Shown here: positions 1-5,864 of the stretch, in pieces
Position numbering within the stretch: the stretch's first letter is position 1
Layout of the letters: every line of letters begins with the position of its first letter
DNA from: CAVPGH01 sp046726955
GTDB lineage: Bacteria > Acidobacteriota > Vicinamibacteria > Fen-336
DNA length: 9,887 nt
NCBI GenBank assembly: GCA_046726955.1
Contig: JBKPBQ010000502.1
Location: 1-9,887, forward strand
Direction of reading: 5' to 3'
Program-made: the position numbers and the translations under genes
The notes under the pieces: generated by a model
Seen by the model: the letters and a program-made list of their open reading frames with translations, nothing else
The model's database searches: none
What the model was told of the DNA's origin: nothing

Positions 1-607
1 CCAGCGCGGGCTCCGTGCCCGGCGTCGCAATGAAGGTGGGCGCGACCGCGTTCACCGTGATGCCGTGCTTGCCCCACTCCACGGCCAGGCAGCGCGTCAG
101 GTGCGAGATCGCGGCTTTCGTCATGCAGTAGACGGACTCGCCGGGCAGGGCCACGTGCCCCGCCTGCGAGCCGAGGTTGACGATCCGTCCGTAGCCCTGC
201 TTGATCATGACGCGGCCCGCGGCCTGGCTGGCGAAGAACGTCCCCTTGAGGTTCACGGCGAGCGTGAGGTCGAAGTCCTCCTCGCGCACCGCCTCCGCCG
301 GGTTCTCGGGACCGAGGCCGGCGTTGTTCACGAGGATGTCGAGACGGCCGAAGCGCGCGACCGTCGCCTGGACCGCGCTCTCGATCTGGTCGAGGCGGGT
401 CACGTCCATCTGCAGGGGCAGCGCTTTGCGTCCGAGGGCTTCGATGGCCTGCGCCGGTCCCTGGCCCGTGCCGAGATCGCGCAGCCCGAGCGCCACGTCC
501 GCGCCCGCGTGGGCGAGCGCCCGGGAGATGGACTCGCCGAGCCCCCGCGCCGCGCCCGTCACGAGGGCCACCCGCCCCGCCAGATCGAAGCTGGGGTACT
601 CGCTCAT
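1..607 (-). CDS. SDR-family NAD(P)-dependent oxidoreductase (FabG-like), C-terminus beyond window
   Basis: Translating the minus strand from ATG at 607 gives 202 residues with no stop before the window edge, so the C-terminal part (about 50 residues for a classical SDR of ~250) is missing. Seen: the Rossmann dinucleotide motif TGAARGLG (residues 17-24), NNAG (94-97), Asn119, and the catalytic set Ser147, Tyr160, Lys164 with the canonical S-x12-Y-x3-K spacing. The usual 'NISS' reads NLGS here. Known of the family: cytosolic NAD(P)H-dependent carbonyl reduction or alcohol oxidation, with FabG (3-oxoacyl-ACP reductase) as the closest general type. The substrate cannot be told from sequence. A purine-rich Shine-Dalgarno (GGGAGGGAG) precedes the start. 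It lies 78 bp downstream of the small NHLP-clan gene on the same strand, so co-transcription is possible. Confidence 0.93.
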   Translation of the reverse strand, partial: MSEYPSFDLAGRVALVTGAARGLGESISRALAHAGADVALGLRDLGTGQGPAQAIEALGRKALPLQMDVTRLDQIESAVQATVARFGRLDILVNNAGLGPENPAEAVREEDFDLTLAVNLKGTFFASQAAGRVMIKQGYGRIVNLGSQAGHVALPGESVYCMTKAAISHLTRCLAVEWGKHGITVNAVAPTFIATPGTEPAL

Positions 608-685
608 GGCTCCCTCCCGGGCTCGTCGCCCTGCCAGGAGAACGAGCAACGAGCATACTCCTCGCGCTCGTCGATTCGCTTCCGG

Positions 686-916
686 TCAGGCGTGCTTCAG
701 GCTGGCCTTCTGCAGGCGAGGGTCCAGGGCCGCGGCCAGGCGCTCCCAGAGCCAGAGCGGAGAGGCGAGCAAGGCCTCGACCTCGGCCCCGGTCAGCTCG
801 AAGCCGCGAAGCTGCTCCCGTCGAAGAGTCTCGAACGGATCGGCGACGAATAGCCGACGCAGCTCCTCGTCCGTCACCAGCCGCCCGATCAGCAGCTCGA
901 CGCTGCGCTGTGCCAT
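686..916 (-). CDS. Os1348-type NHLP-clan small protein (76 aa)
   Basis: Small cytosolic protein without signal peptide or membrane segment. The pattern is a short N-terminal helix (VELLIGRLVTDEELR), then an ADP-F-E-T-L segment, an 'ELTGAEVEALL' helix and a C-terminal LDPRLQKA tail. This matches my recollection of the Os1348 family of the nitrile-hydratase-leader-peptide (NHLP) clan, which resembles RiPP leader regions and has no established function. The length is typical of the family, so it looks complete. ATG at 916 has AAGAGG a few bases upstream. No RiPP maturase (radical SAM, LanM, YcaO) lies in the window and the C-terminus is not core-peptide-like (no Cys; few Ser/Thr), so I do not call it a RiPP precursor. 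It lies between the copper lipoprotein and the SDR gene on the same strand. The family call is from memory, not from a search. Confidence 0.7.
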   Translation of the reverse strand: MAQRSVELLIGRLVTDEELRRLFVADPFETLRREQLRGFELTGAEVEALLASPLWLWERLAAALDPRLQKASLKHA

Positions 917-929
917 GGCCGTGCCTCTT

Positions 930-959
930 GCGGGGCCACCGGTGCGCCGGTGGCCCCGC
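930..959 (-). terminator. 13-bp perfect GC hairpin after the copper lipoprotein gene
   Basis: Arms 930-942 and 947-959 are exact reverse complements (13 bp, core GGGGCCACCGG) around a 4-base loop. On the minus strand the hairpin begins about 20 bases after the lipoprotein stop codon (979-981) and ends just before the Shine-Dalgarno of the small NHLP-clan gene. There is no U-run after the stem, so it is not a textbook intrinsic terminator. It may act as a U-less terminator/attenuator, a 3' stabiliser, or a processing site between the two genes. Confidence 0.6.
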
Positions 960-978
960 GGTTACCGATGGATCGCAA

Positions 979-1542
979 CTAGGGCCTGACGACGACGGCG
1001 CCCACCATGCTCGGGTGGATCTCGCAGTGGTAGCTGAGCGTGCCCGCGGTGGTCACCGTGATCGGAGCGCTCGTGGCTCCGGGACGGACGAGGCCGGTGT
1101 CGAAGCCGCCGCCGTCCTGGGTCGCGGTATGCGTGATGTTGTCGACGTTGTGCCATTGGACCTGCTGGCCCACCTGCACGTTGGCGGTGGCGGGGGAAAA
1201 GGACATGTTGCCGTTCTCGGCCACGATGTTGATCACGATGGGGCTCGGGTTGGGCGTGGGGCTGGGCGTCGGAGTTGGTGTCGGGGTCGGCGTCGGCTGC
1301 GGGGTCGGGGTGGGAGTGGGTACCGGAGTCGGCGTCGGTGTCGGCGCCGGTGTGGGTGTTGGAACCGGCGTCGGGTTCGGCTCCGGCGCCGGAGTGGGCG
1401 TCGGCGTCGGCGCGGGAACCGGCGTGGGTTGAGGACCAGGGTACGTCGGCGACGACGAGTTGCCGCCGCAGCTGCTGAGCAGCAGCGCAGCCAGGCAGCC
1501 TGCGATGAGACCCGAAGTGCGGGAGAAACTGGAGACGGTCAC
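979..1542 (-). CDS. Lipoprotein with Pro-Thr stalk and amicyanin-like type-1 copper (cupredoxin) domain
   Basis: Predicted exported, lipid-anchored electron-transfer or copper-binding protein. From a GTG start at 1542 it has 187 residues: a signal sequence ending in lipobox LLSSC (Cys25), a Thr-Pro/Val-Pro/Ala-Pro stalk (about 39-101), then a cupredoxin domain (about 102-187). The predicted copper ligands are His138 (in NITHTATQ), Cys173, His176 and Met179. The C-x2-H-x2-M spacing is that of amicyanin rather than plastocyanin. An upstream GTG at 1551 is also in frame, but the strong Shine-Dalgarno GAGGTGAT at 1554-1547 overlaps it and is ideally placed for GTG 1542, so I prefer the latter. 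A sigma-54-type promoter lies at 1586-1599. The partner is unknown: no oxidase or amine dehydrogenase is present in the window. The long stalk suggests a domain held away from the membrane. Confidence 0.9.
   Translation of the reverse strand: MTVSSFSRTSGLIAGCLAALLLSSCGGNSSSPTYPGPQPTPVPAPTPTPTPAPEPNPTPVPTPTPAPTPTPTPVPTPTPTPQPTPTPTPTPTPSPTPNPSPIVINIVAENGNMSFSPATANVQVGQQVQWHNVDNITHTATQDGGGFDTGLVRPGATSAPITVTTAGTLSYHCEIHPSMVGAVVVRP
1240..1428 (-). repeat. Low-complexity (Pro-Thr)n-coding tract in the copper lipoprotein
   Basis: About 63 codons alternate Pro with Thr (sometimes Val, Ala, Gln, Glu, Ser or Asn). On the plus strand this gives imperfect 6-base units of the GGTGTN/GGCGTC type. It forms the flexible linker between the lipid anchor and the copper domain. 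Codons vary between units, so selection on the protein seems likelier than recent slippage, but the tract is a candidate for length variation between strains. Confidence 0.85.
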
Positions 1543-1585
1543 GGTTATCACCTCGTTCCGAATGCCCCCGACACCACGCGAGTGG

Positions 1586-1599
1586 GCAAGCCGCGTGCC
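1586..1599 (-). promoter_or_regulatory. Sigma-54-type -24/-12 promoter for the copper lipoprotein
   Basis: On the minus strand the sequence reads GGCACG-CGGC-TTGC (1599 to 1586), followed by CC. All ten defined bases of the sigma-54 core (GGCACG-N4-TTGC, GG-to-GC spacing 10) match. The expected transcription start is near 1574, leaving about 30 bases of leader before the GTG at 1542. The 25-bp three-half-site element is centred about 100 bp upstream, a normal enhancer distance for an NtrC-class activator. Pattern-based only. Confidence 0.65.
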
Positions 1600-1666
1600 C
1601 GGACGTCGTGCTGCCGTCCGCGCATTCGGGTGAGAGGGTTACGACCGAACGTGTCTCCTGGCCCCG

Positions 1667-1692
1667 GTGCGCCTTAAGGCGCACTTTGCGCC
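1667..1692. promoter_or_regulatory. Candidate enhancer element, copy 1 (three alternating half-sites)
   Basis: The half-sites are TGCGCC (1668-1673), GGCGCA (1678-1683) and TGCGCC (1687-1692), separated by TTAA and CTT. The first pair forms a perfect 18-bp palindrome at 1667-1684; the second pair is a perfect 6-bp inverted repeat with a 3-base centre. The 25-bp element recurs at 8525-8549 with 23 of 25 positions identical. It lies between the divergent copper lipoprotein and DUF2231 genes and about 100 bp upstream of the lipoprotein's sigma-54-type site. I infer an upstream activator site. A dispersed repeat element is the alternative. Confidence 0.6.
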
Positions 1693-1720
1693 CGGCCGCT
1701 CGGCGCGGACGGCCCGACAC

Positions 1721-1748
1721 GGAATTTCCCTTCCCCATCCGCGGTCCT
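1721..1748 (+). promoter_or_regulatory. ECF-type promoter for the DUF2231 gene
   Basis: The sequence is GGAATT (1721-1726), 16 bases, then GGTCCT (1743-1748). This is the same pattern and spacing as the two sites around the ECF sigma gene at 6999-7079, and resembles the general ECF -35 GGAA / -10 GTC form. A start about 7 bases downstream would give a leader of roughly 20 bases before ATG 1778. It links this locus to the sigma factor some 5 kb away. Pattern-based. Confidence 0.6.
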
Positions 1749-1777
1749 GTCGAGCGGGGGCAGAAAGAGCGAGCTCA

Positions 1778-2197
1778 ATGCCGCGGATCGGAAAGCTTCA
1801 TCCGCTGCTCCTTCACTTCCCGATCGGTCTGGTGCTCGCGGCCGCGGTCGGCGAGCTTCTCGCGATCGTCACGCGCCGCGCATCGTTCCGCACTGTGGCG
1901 GTCGCCAACGTCCGAGCGGGGGCGGTGATGGCCGCCGTCACGGCCGTCGCCGGGTGGGACCTGACGTCCGCGTCCTTCGTCGAAGCCGGCCGCCTGTTGG
2001 AGTGGCACCGCTGGATGGGAGTGTCGAGCGCCGTCGCGGCCATCGCCGCGGCCATCGCCTCGGCGCGTCTCGACACGGGGTCCCGACGTGCCCTCTCCGT
2101 CTACCAGGCGGTGCTGTTCGCTTCCGCCGCGCTCATCGGTCTCGCCGGCCATCTCGGGGGCATGCTCGTGTGGGGAGCAGACTTCTTCCGTCCCTAG
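1778..2197 (+). CDS. DUF2231-family four-helix membrane protein
   Basis: A 139-residue inner-membrane protein with four hydrophobic segments (about 12-31, 45-63, 80-97, 108-127). Seen: the N-terminal LHPLLLHFPIGL (His8, His13), WHRWMG (His77) and the C-terminal GHLGGMLVWG (His125), the hallmarks I associate with DUF2231 (PF09990). The conserved histidines near membrane faces would suit heme or metal binding, but no function is established. ATG at 1778 is preceded by a weak purine-rich stretch (AAAGAGCGAG). Starting further upstream at 1667 would add a charged, non-hydrophobic extension crossing the candidate promoter, so I reject it. The ECF-type promoter at 1721-1748 suggests control by the sigma factor encoded at 6435-6959. 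Its 3' end meets the convergent DUF2182 gene only 12 bp away, with no terminator visible. Confidence 0.88.
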   Translation: MPRIGKLHPLLLHFPIGLVLAAAVGELLAIVTRRASFRTVAVANVRAGAVMAAVTAVAGWDLTSASFVEAGRLLEWHRWMGVSSAVAAIAAAIASARLDTGSRRALSVYQAVLFASAALIGLAGHLGGMLVWGADFFRP

Positions 2198-2209
2198 AGC
2201 AGGCCGGCA

Positions 2210-2989
2210 TCATCCGAGCCCCGCCGCGCGCGCGATCAGGAACACACCCGCCCCTACGCCGACGCCTCCGACGGCTCGCGCGACGCGCTCACCGGCCGGT
2301 GCGAGACGCTCGACCGTGATGGCGGCCGCCACGACGGCCATCGCGCGAAGGTCCATGACCCCGATGACGAGGAGGATCGCCATCAGGCCGGAACAGCATC
2401 GACAGCAGTGAAGGCCGAGACGCAGTCCGTGTCGCCAGGCCGTGCGGGCATCTGCCGCCAGCGAAGAGCCGCGTCCGGGTGACTCCCGGCAGCAGGCGAG
2501 CTGACGCGCCTTCCACGCGCTGAGCTGGAACGCGCCTGCGCCGAGGACGACCACGCCGACCGCGATCGGAGCGACGCGCGCGAGCGCCGCCTCCCGCATC
2601 TCGACCGCCGCCAGCGCGACGCCGACCGGAAAGGCGGCCAGTCCGAACAGCGTCCAGACGAAGAAGTACGCGACACCCACGAGCGCAGTGAGCCGACCGA
2701 GGCCTGTGTCGCCGCCGTTGCCGACGGCCTGGCGGTAGCGCCTCAACATCGGAACCAGCGACAGCAGCATCATGGCCACCATCATCACGACCCACATGCC
2801 GAGGAACGAGGCCGCGACGCCCGGCCACGTCTGCCCAGGCATCCGCATCCACGCCATCGACATCGTCCAGCCGCCCGGCATCGGCATCCCGCCGATCGCC
2901 GACATGGACCCGCACCAGGCGATCGTCACCGCCGCGCTGGCGGCGAAGACGAGCGCCGAGGCACCGAGGAACGCTCGCTCGGAAGCCAT
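2210..2989 (-). CDS. DUF2182 predicted metal-binding integral membrane protein
   Basis: 259 residues from ATG 2989, mostly hydrophobic with about 6-7 membrane segments. Seen: a Met-rich segment between the first two helices (residues 29-50, seven Met), the MWVVMMVAMMLLSLVPM helix (65-81), Q155-LSAWK, paired cysteines Cys166-Cys167, then LHCCRCCSGLM (193-203) followed by an 'IGVMDLRAMA...ERLAPAGE' helix. This order and these motifs are those of DUF2182 (COG5486, 'predicted metal-binding'). The Cys/Met/His content would suit a soft metal such as copper; transport or assembly roles are inference. An alternative in-frame GTG at 3034, 9 bp after the DUF899 stop, would add 15 residues. I prefer the ATG because it follows GGGAGGGG/AGGA and leaves a short lead into the first helix. 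Probably co-transcribed with DUF899. Confidence 0.88.
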   Translation of the reverse strand: MASERAFLGASALVFAASAAVTIAWCGSMSAIGGMPMPGGWTMSMAWMRMPGQTWPGVAASFLGMWVVMMVAMMLLSLVPMLRRYRQAVGNGGDTGLGRLTALVGVAYFFVWTLFGLAAFPVGVALAAVEMREAALARVAPIAVGVVVLGAGAFQLSAWKARQLACCRESPGRGSSLAADARTAWRHGLRLGLHCCRCCSGLMAILLVIGVMDLRAMAVVAAAITVERLAPAGERVARAVGGVGVGAGVFLIARAAGLG

Positions 2990-3043
2990 GCGTCCTGACC
3001 CCTCCCGTCCCGCGAGCTGCGTCACGGCACTCACAACATCCGC

Positions 3044-3790
3044 TCAACGCTTCTCGTACTCGTCGTGGCGACGCCACCAGAGGTCCGTCTCGTTCCGTCC
3101 CTTGGGGGCGCGGTCGAGCCACTGGTACATTCCCCAGAGGCCGTCCAGCCCGCGCGCATAGGTCGAATAGGCGTGATAGACGACGCCGTCCTCGCGCGCG
3201 AAGGTGCTCATACCTGGCCTCTCACGGGTGTACGTGGCCGCGTCGGTTCCGGACATGGCGGCGAAGACAGAGGAGCCCTGGCCTGGGCGAAACTTCGGCG
3301 GCGCCTCCCGCCGGTAGTTGTACTCGATGCCTCCCTCGCGCTGTTGCTCGGGGGTGAACCCCACGCTGAAGTCGGCGTTGAAGTCGGTCCCGAACGAGGA
3401 CGCCCACGGGAACGTCCACCCCATCCGCCGCTTGTATCCCTGCAGCTTCGCCAGAGGCGCCCGCGACACCGCCCAGAGCATGACGTCGTGGTGGGCCAGG
3501 TGGACGGCGAAGCCGTTGAACCCGTCCGCGATCGCCGAGCAGGACGGACACCCCGCCGTGTAGTCCGGCCCGAACATGAAGTGGTAGACGAGGAGTTGCG
3601 AGCGCCCCCGGAAGAGGTCGGCCAACGAGCTACTCCCCTCGTCGGTCTCGAAACGGTAGTCCTTCTCGATCCGCACCCACGGCAGCTCCTGTCTGAGCCG
3701 CGCCACCTCGTCGCTGCGCCGCGTGAGCTCCTTCTCCTTCTCGAGGAGCTCGAGCCGGGCGGCGAGCCACTCCTTGCGTGTACCCCTCAT
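3044..3790 (-). CDS. DUF899 thioredoxin-like protein
   Basis: 248 residues, soluble, no signal peptide. The N-terminus (EWLAARLELLEKEKELTRRSDEVARLRQELPWV) and the block DLFRGRSQLLVYHFMFGP followed by Cys81-x2-Cys84 (GCPSCSAIADGF) are diagnostic of DUF899 (PF05988), a thioredoxin-fold family. The C-terminal YARGLDGLWGMYQWLDRAPKG segment is also typical. The CxxC could support redox chemistry, but the substrate is unknown. The length is normal for the family. ATG at 3790 lacks a recognisable Shine-Dalgarno and an AT-rich patch lies immediately upstream, so a very short or absent leader is possible. It is followed by DUF2182 on the same strand and is divergent from the winged-helix regulator gene at 3849, with 58 bp between. 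Confidence 0.93.
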   Translation of the reverse strand: MRGTRKEWLAARLELLEKEKELTRRSDEVARLRQELPWVRIEKDYRFETDEGSSSLADLFRGRSQLLVYHFMFGPDYTAGCPSCSAIADGFNGFAVHLAHHDVMLWAVSRAPLAKLQGYKRRMGWTFPWASSFGTDFNADFSVGFTPEQQREGGIEYNYRREAPPKFRPGQGSSVFAAMSGTDAATYTRERPGMSTFAREDGVVYHAYSTYARGLDGLWGMYQWLDRAPKGRNETDLWWRRHDEYEKR

Positions 3791-3848
3791 GAGATAAATC
3801 TAGGCCCAGGTCTCGAACGATGGGAGTGACAAGTCTGGCGGGATTCCG
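3791..3848. promoter_or_regulatory. Divergent intergenic region between DUF899 and the winged-helix regulator
   Basis: These 58 bases must hold start signals for both divergent genes unless DUF899 initiates inside the neighbour. The only AT-rich patch is at 3791-3803, which contains the small inverted repeat AGAT-AA-ATCT, a possible -10 region or operator. I see no convincing -35/-10 pair, and the ECF and sigma-54 patterns used elsewhere in the window are absent. Confidence 0.35.
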
Positions 3849-5069
3849 ATGGACTCCCTGATCACCGCCGCGGCCCGTGCCCTCGTCGCGGGTGATCCCC
3901 TGGGCGCCCTGAAGCGGGTCGCGCTCCGCTCCGACGCGCCCGCTCTCGCGCTTCGGGGCATCGCCATGGCCCAGCTCGGCGATCTCCCGCGGGCGAAGGC
4001 CCTCCTGCGAAGTGCCGAGCGTGCTTTCGGTCCGAAAGAGGCCGTGGCCCGCGCGCGGTGCGTCGTAGCGGAAGCCGAGGTGGCACTCGCCTCGCGCGAC
4101 CTGGGCTGGCCGGCGAAGGCGCTCGACGCGGCTCGGGCGACGCTGGAGGAGCACGGCGACCAGGCCAACGCCGCGCACGCCCGGTACCTGGAGGCCCGGC
4201 GCCTCCTCCTGATCGGGCGCATCGACGAGGCCGAGCGTGCCCTCGCTCAGCTGGATCCCGCGCTCCTTCCGCCCCCGTCGAGGACCGCGCACGAGCTGGT
4301 GGTCGCCGGGATCGCGATACGGCGCCTCAGGACGAAGGCGGCTCGGGCGGCGCTCGTCCGGGCCCAGCGCGCGGCCCGCCACGCCCGCATCCCCGCCCTG
4401 ACGGCCGAGGTCGAAAGCGCGCTCCGCGTCCTGGACACGCCCGCCGCACGTTTGATCGCAAAGGGCGGGGAGCGGCCGCTCCGGCTCGAGGGGGTCGAAG
4501 CGTTGCTGGCTTCGAAAGCGCTCGTCGTGGACGCGTGCCGTCATGTCGTGCGTGATGCCGGCACGGTCGTCTCCCTGGCACGACGTCCCGTCTTGTTCGC
4601 GCTCGCACGCGCGCTGGGCGAAGCCTGGCCGGACGACGCGCCCAGGGACCTGCTCGTGGCCCGGGCATTCGGCGCCCAGCGAGCCGACGACTCGCATCGC
4701 GCGCGCCTCCGTGTCCAGGTCGGACGCCTTCGCGCGGTGCTTCGGACGCTGGCCGGCGTGAGCGCCACGAAGCGAGGGTTTGCGCTGACCCCGCGCCACA
4801 CAAGCGAGGTCGTCGTGCTGGCACGGCCCGTCGAGGAGGACCAGGGGGCCGTGCTCGCTTTCCTCGCCGACGGCGAGTCGTGGTCGAGCTCGGCCCTCGC
4901 GCTCGCGCTCGGGGCCAGCCAACGCACCGCGCAGCGCGCGCTCGACGCGCTCGCGGCCGCCGGAAAGGTGCAGTCGTTCGGCCGCGGTCGAGCTCGCCGC
5001 TGGCTGACTCCGCCCATACCGGGATTCGCGACGACCTTGTTGCTCCCCGCTCCCCTGCCCAGCGACTAG
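3849..5069 (+). CDS. TPR-like / winged-helix transcriptional regulator (two HTH regions)
   Basis: 406-residue cytosolic protein. Residues about 1-200 are alpha-helical, Ala/Leu/Arg-rich, TPR-like repeats (e.g. ALALRGIAMAQLGDLPRAKALLRSAERAF at 32-60). Residues about 225-314 resemble an OmpR/PhoB-type winged helix (RDLLVARAFGAQ ... ARLRVQVGRLRAVLRTL ... KRGFALTP). Residues about 333-387 form a second HTH of MarR/GntR look (SSSALALALGASQRTAQRALDALAAAGKVQSFGRGRARRW). I recognise the architecture as a helix-turn-helix protein found in several Proteobacteria but know no characterised member. It has no phospho-receiver or kinase domain, so any ligand probably acts through the TPR part. Its stop overlaps the Shine-Dalgarno of the next gene (TAGGATGGAGG), indicating translational linkage. 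Control of the divergent DUF899-DUF2182 pair is the natural inference. Confidence 0.85.
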   Translation: MDSLITAAARALVAGDPLGALKRVALRSDAPALALRGIAMAQLGDLPRAKALLRSAERAFGPKEAVARARCVVAEAEVALASRDLGWPAKALDAARATLEEHGDQANAAHARYLEARRLLLIGRIDEAERALAQLDPALLPPPSRTAHELVVAGIAIRRLRTKAARAALVRAQRAARHARIPALTAEVESALRVLDTPAARLIAKGGERPLRLEGVEALLASKALVVDACRHVVRDAGTVVSLARRPVLFALARALGEAWPDDAPRDLLVARAFGAQRADDSHRARLRVQVGRLRAVLRTLAGVSATKRGFALTPRHTSEVVVLARPVEEDQGAVLAFLADGESWSSSALALALGASQRTAQRALDALAAAGKVQSFGRGRARRWLTPPIPGFATTLLLPAPLPSD

Positions 5070-5078
5070 GATGGAGGC

Positions 5079-5864
5079 ATGCGTCGATCACCCGCCGCGA
5101 TCGTCCGGGAGTATGGGCCCTTTCCGGGCGTCGACCACGTGCACGGAGTCACGTACGACGGCCAGAGCGTCTGGTTTGCGGCCGGCGAAACGCTGAACGC
5201 CTTCGATCCCGCCAGCGGCAAGGTCCGACGCTCGATCCCCGTCGCCGCGCATGCGGGAACAGCCTTCGACGGCCGGCACCTGTTCCAGCTCGCCGAGGAT
5301 CGCATCCAGAAGATCGACCCGAAGACTGGCCGTGTGCTCGCCACGATCCCGGCGCCCGGGGGCGGCGGCGACTCGGGGCTCGCGTGGGCCGAGGGGACGC
5401 TCTGGGTGGGCCAGTATCGCGATCGGAAGATCCACCAAGTCGATCCCCAGACCGGGGCGATCCTGCGCACGATCGAGTCGAACCGCTTCGTCACCGGGGT
5501 GACGTGGGTCGACGGACAGCTCTGGCACGCCACCTGGGAAGGCGACGAAAGCGAGTTGCGGCGAGTCGATCCTCGAACGGGAGAGGTCCTGGAGAGGCTC
5601 GACATGCCGCCCGGAGTGAATGTTTCGGGCCTCGAGTCCGATGGCGGCGAACGGTTCTTCTGCGGAGGCGGCCGGAGCGGGAGGGTGAGAGCCGTCAAGA
5701 AGCCGACAGCCGCCGCGCGAACTCCTCCAGGTCGGAAGCCGCGACGTCGGACACGGCCCAGAAAGCCATCCCCTTCCTCGTCCACCGGATCCACGCGTAC
5801 CCGCGCTCGCCGCCGGACCGCGGCGCCGCGTCCGGCTCCTCGGAAGGCCAGACGAAGACGTTGA
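5079..5864 (+). CDS. Short beta-propeller protein (Vgb / glutamine-cyclotransferase-like) with run-on C-terminus
   Basis: 261 residues; about 1-205 is the recognisable protein. It carries repeated blades of the form [FIV]DP-x-[ST]G-x-[VI] (FDPASGKV, IDPKTGRV, VDPQTGAI, VDPRTGEV), alternating with 'G-x-xWxxGxLW' strands, as in YVTN/NHL, Vgb-lyase and glutaminyl cyclotransferase-like propellers. There is no signal peptide, so it is cytosolic as read. The recognisable part ends in CGGGRSGRVRAVKKP. Residues about 206-261 are Arg/Pro/Ser/Thr-rich and are encoded antisense to the last 56 codons of the anti-sigma gene, so a normal stop near 5697 has probably been lost or the frame shifted. ATG 5079 has AGGA at suitable spacing, overlapping the upstream stop. 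Function unknown: ligand-binding or enzymatic role unassigned. Confidence 0.8.
   Translation: MRRSPAAIVREYGPFPGVDHVHGVTYDGQSVWFAAGETLNAFDPASGKVRRSIPVAAHAGTAFDGRHLFQLAEDRIQKIDPKTGRVLATIPAPGGGGDSGLAWAEGTLWVGQYRDRKIHQVDPQTGAILRTIESNRFVTGVTWVDGQLWHATWEGDESELRRVDPRTGEVLERLDMPPGVNVSGLESDGGERFFCGGGRSGRVRAVKKPTAAARTPPGRKPRRRTRPRKPSPSSSTGSTRTRARRRTAAPRPAPRKARRRR

Noticed and set aside
643..656. Tandem ACGAGCA repeat between the SDR and NHLP-clan genes
   Set aside because: Only two 7-base units with no associated structure; likely chance in a short gap.
1240..1428. Regular short repeats suggesting a CRISPR array or tandem-repeat locus
   Set aside because: The units are about 6 bases with no spacers, and they encode the Pro-Thr stalk of the lipoprotein in frame.
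1711..1734. Possible plus-strand sigma-54 site (GACACG-N4-TTCC) upstream of DUF2231
   Set aside because: It misses both invariant dinucleotides (GG and GC); the overlapping ECF-type motif explains the region better.
3820..3847. GGAATC on the minus strand upstream of DUF899 as another ECF promoter
   Set aside because: No GGTC lies at 16-17 bases downstream, so the pattern is not completed.
3630..4922. A 430-codon minus-strand frame opposite the winged-helix regulator
   Set aside because: Arg/Gly/Pro-rich without domains. It lies antisense to a well-formed regulator and overlaps the start of DUF899.
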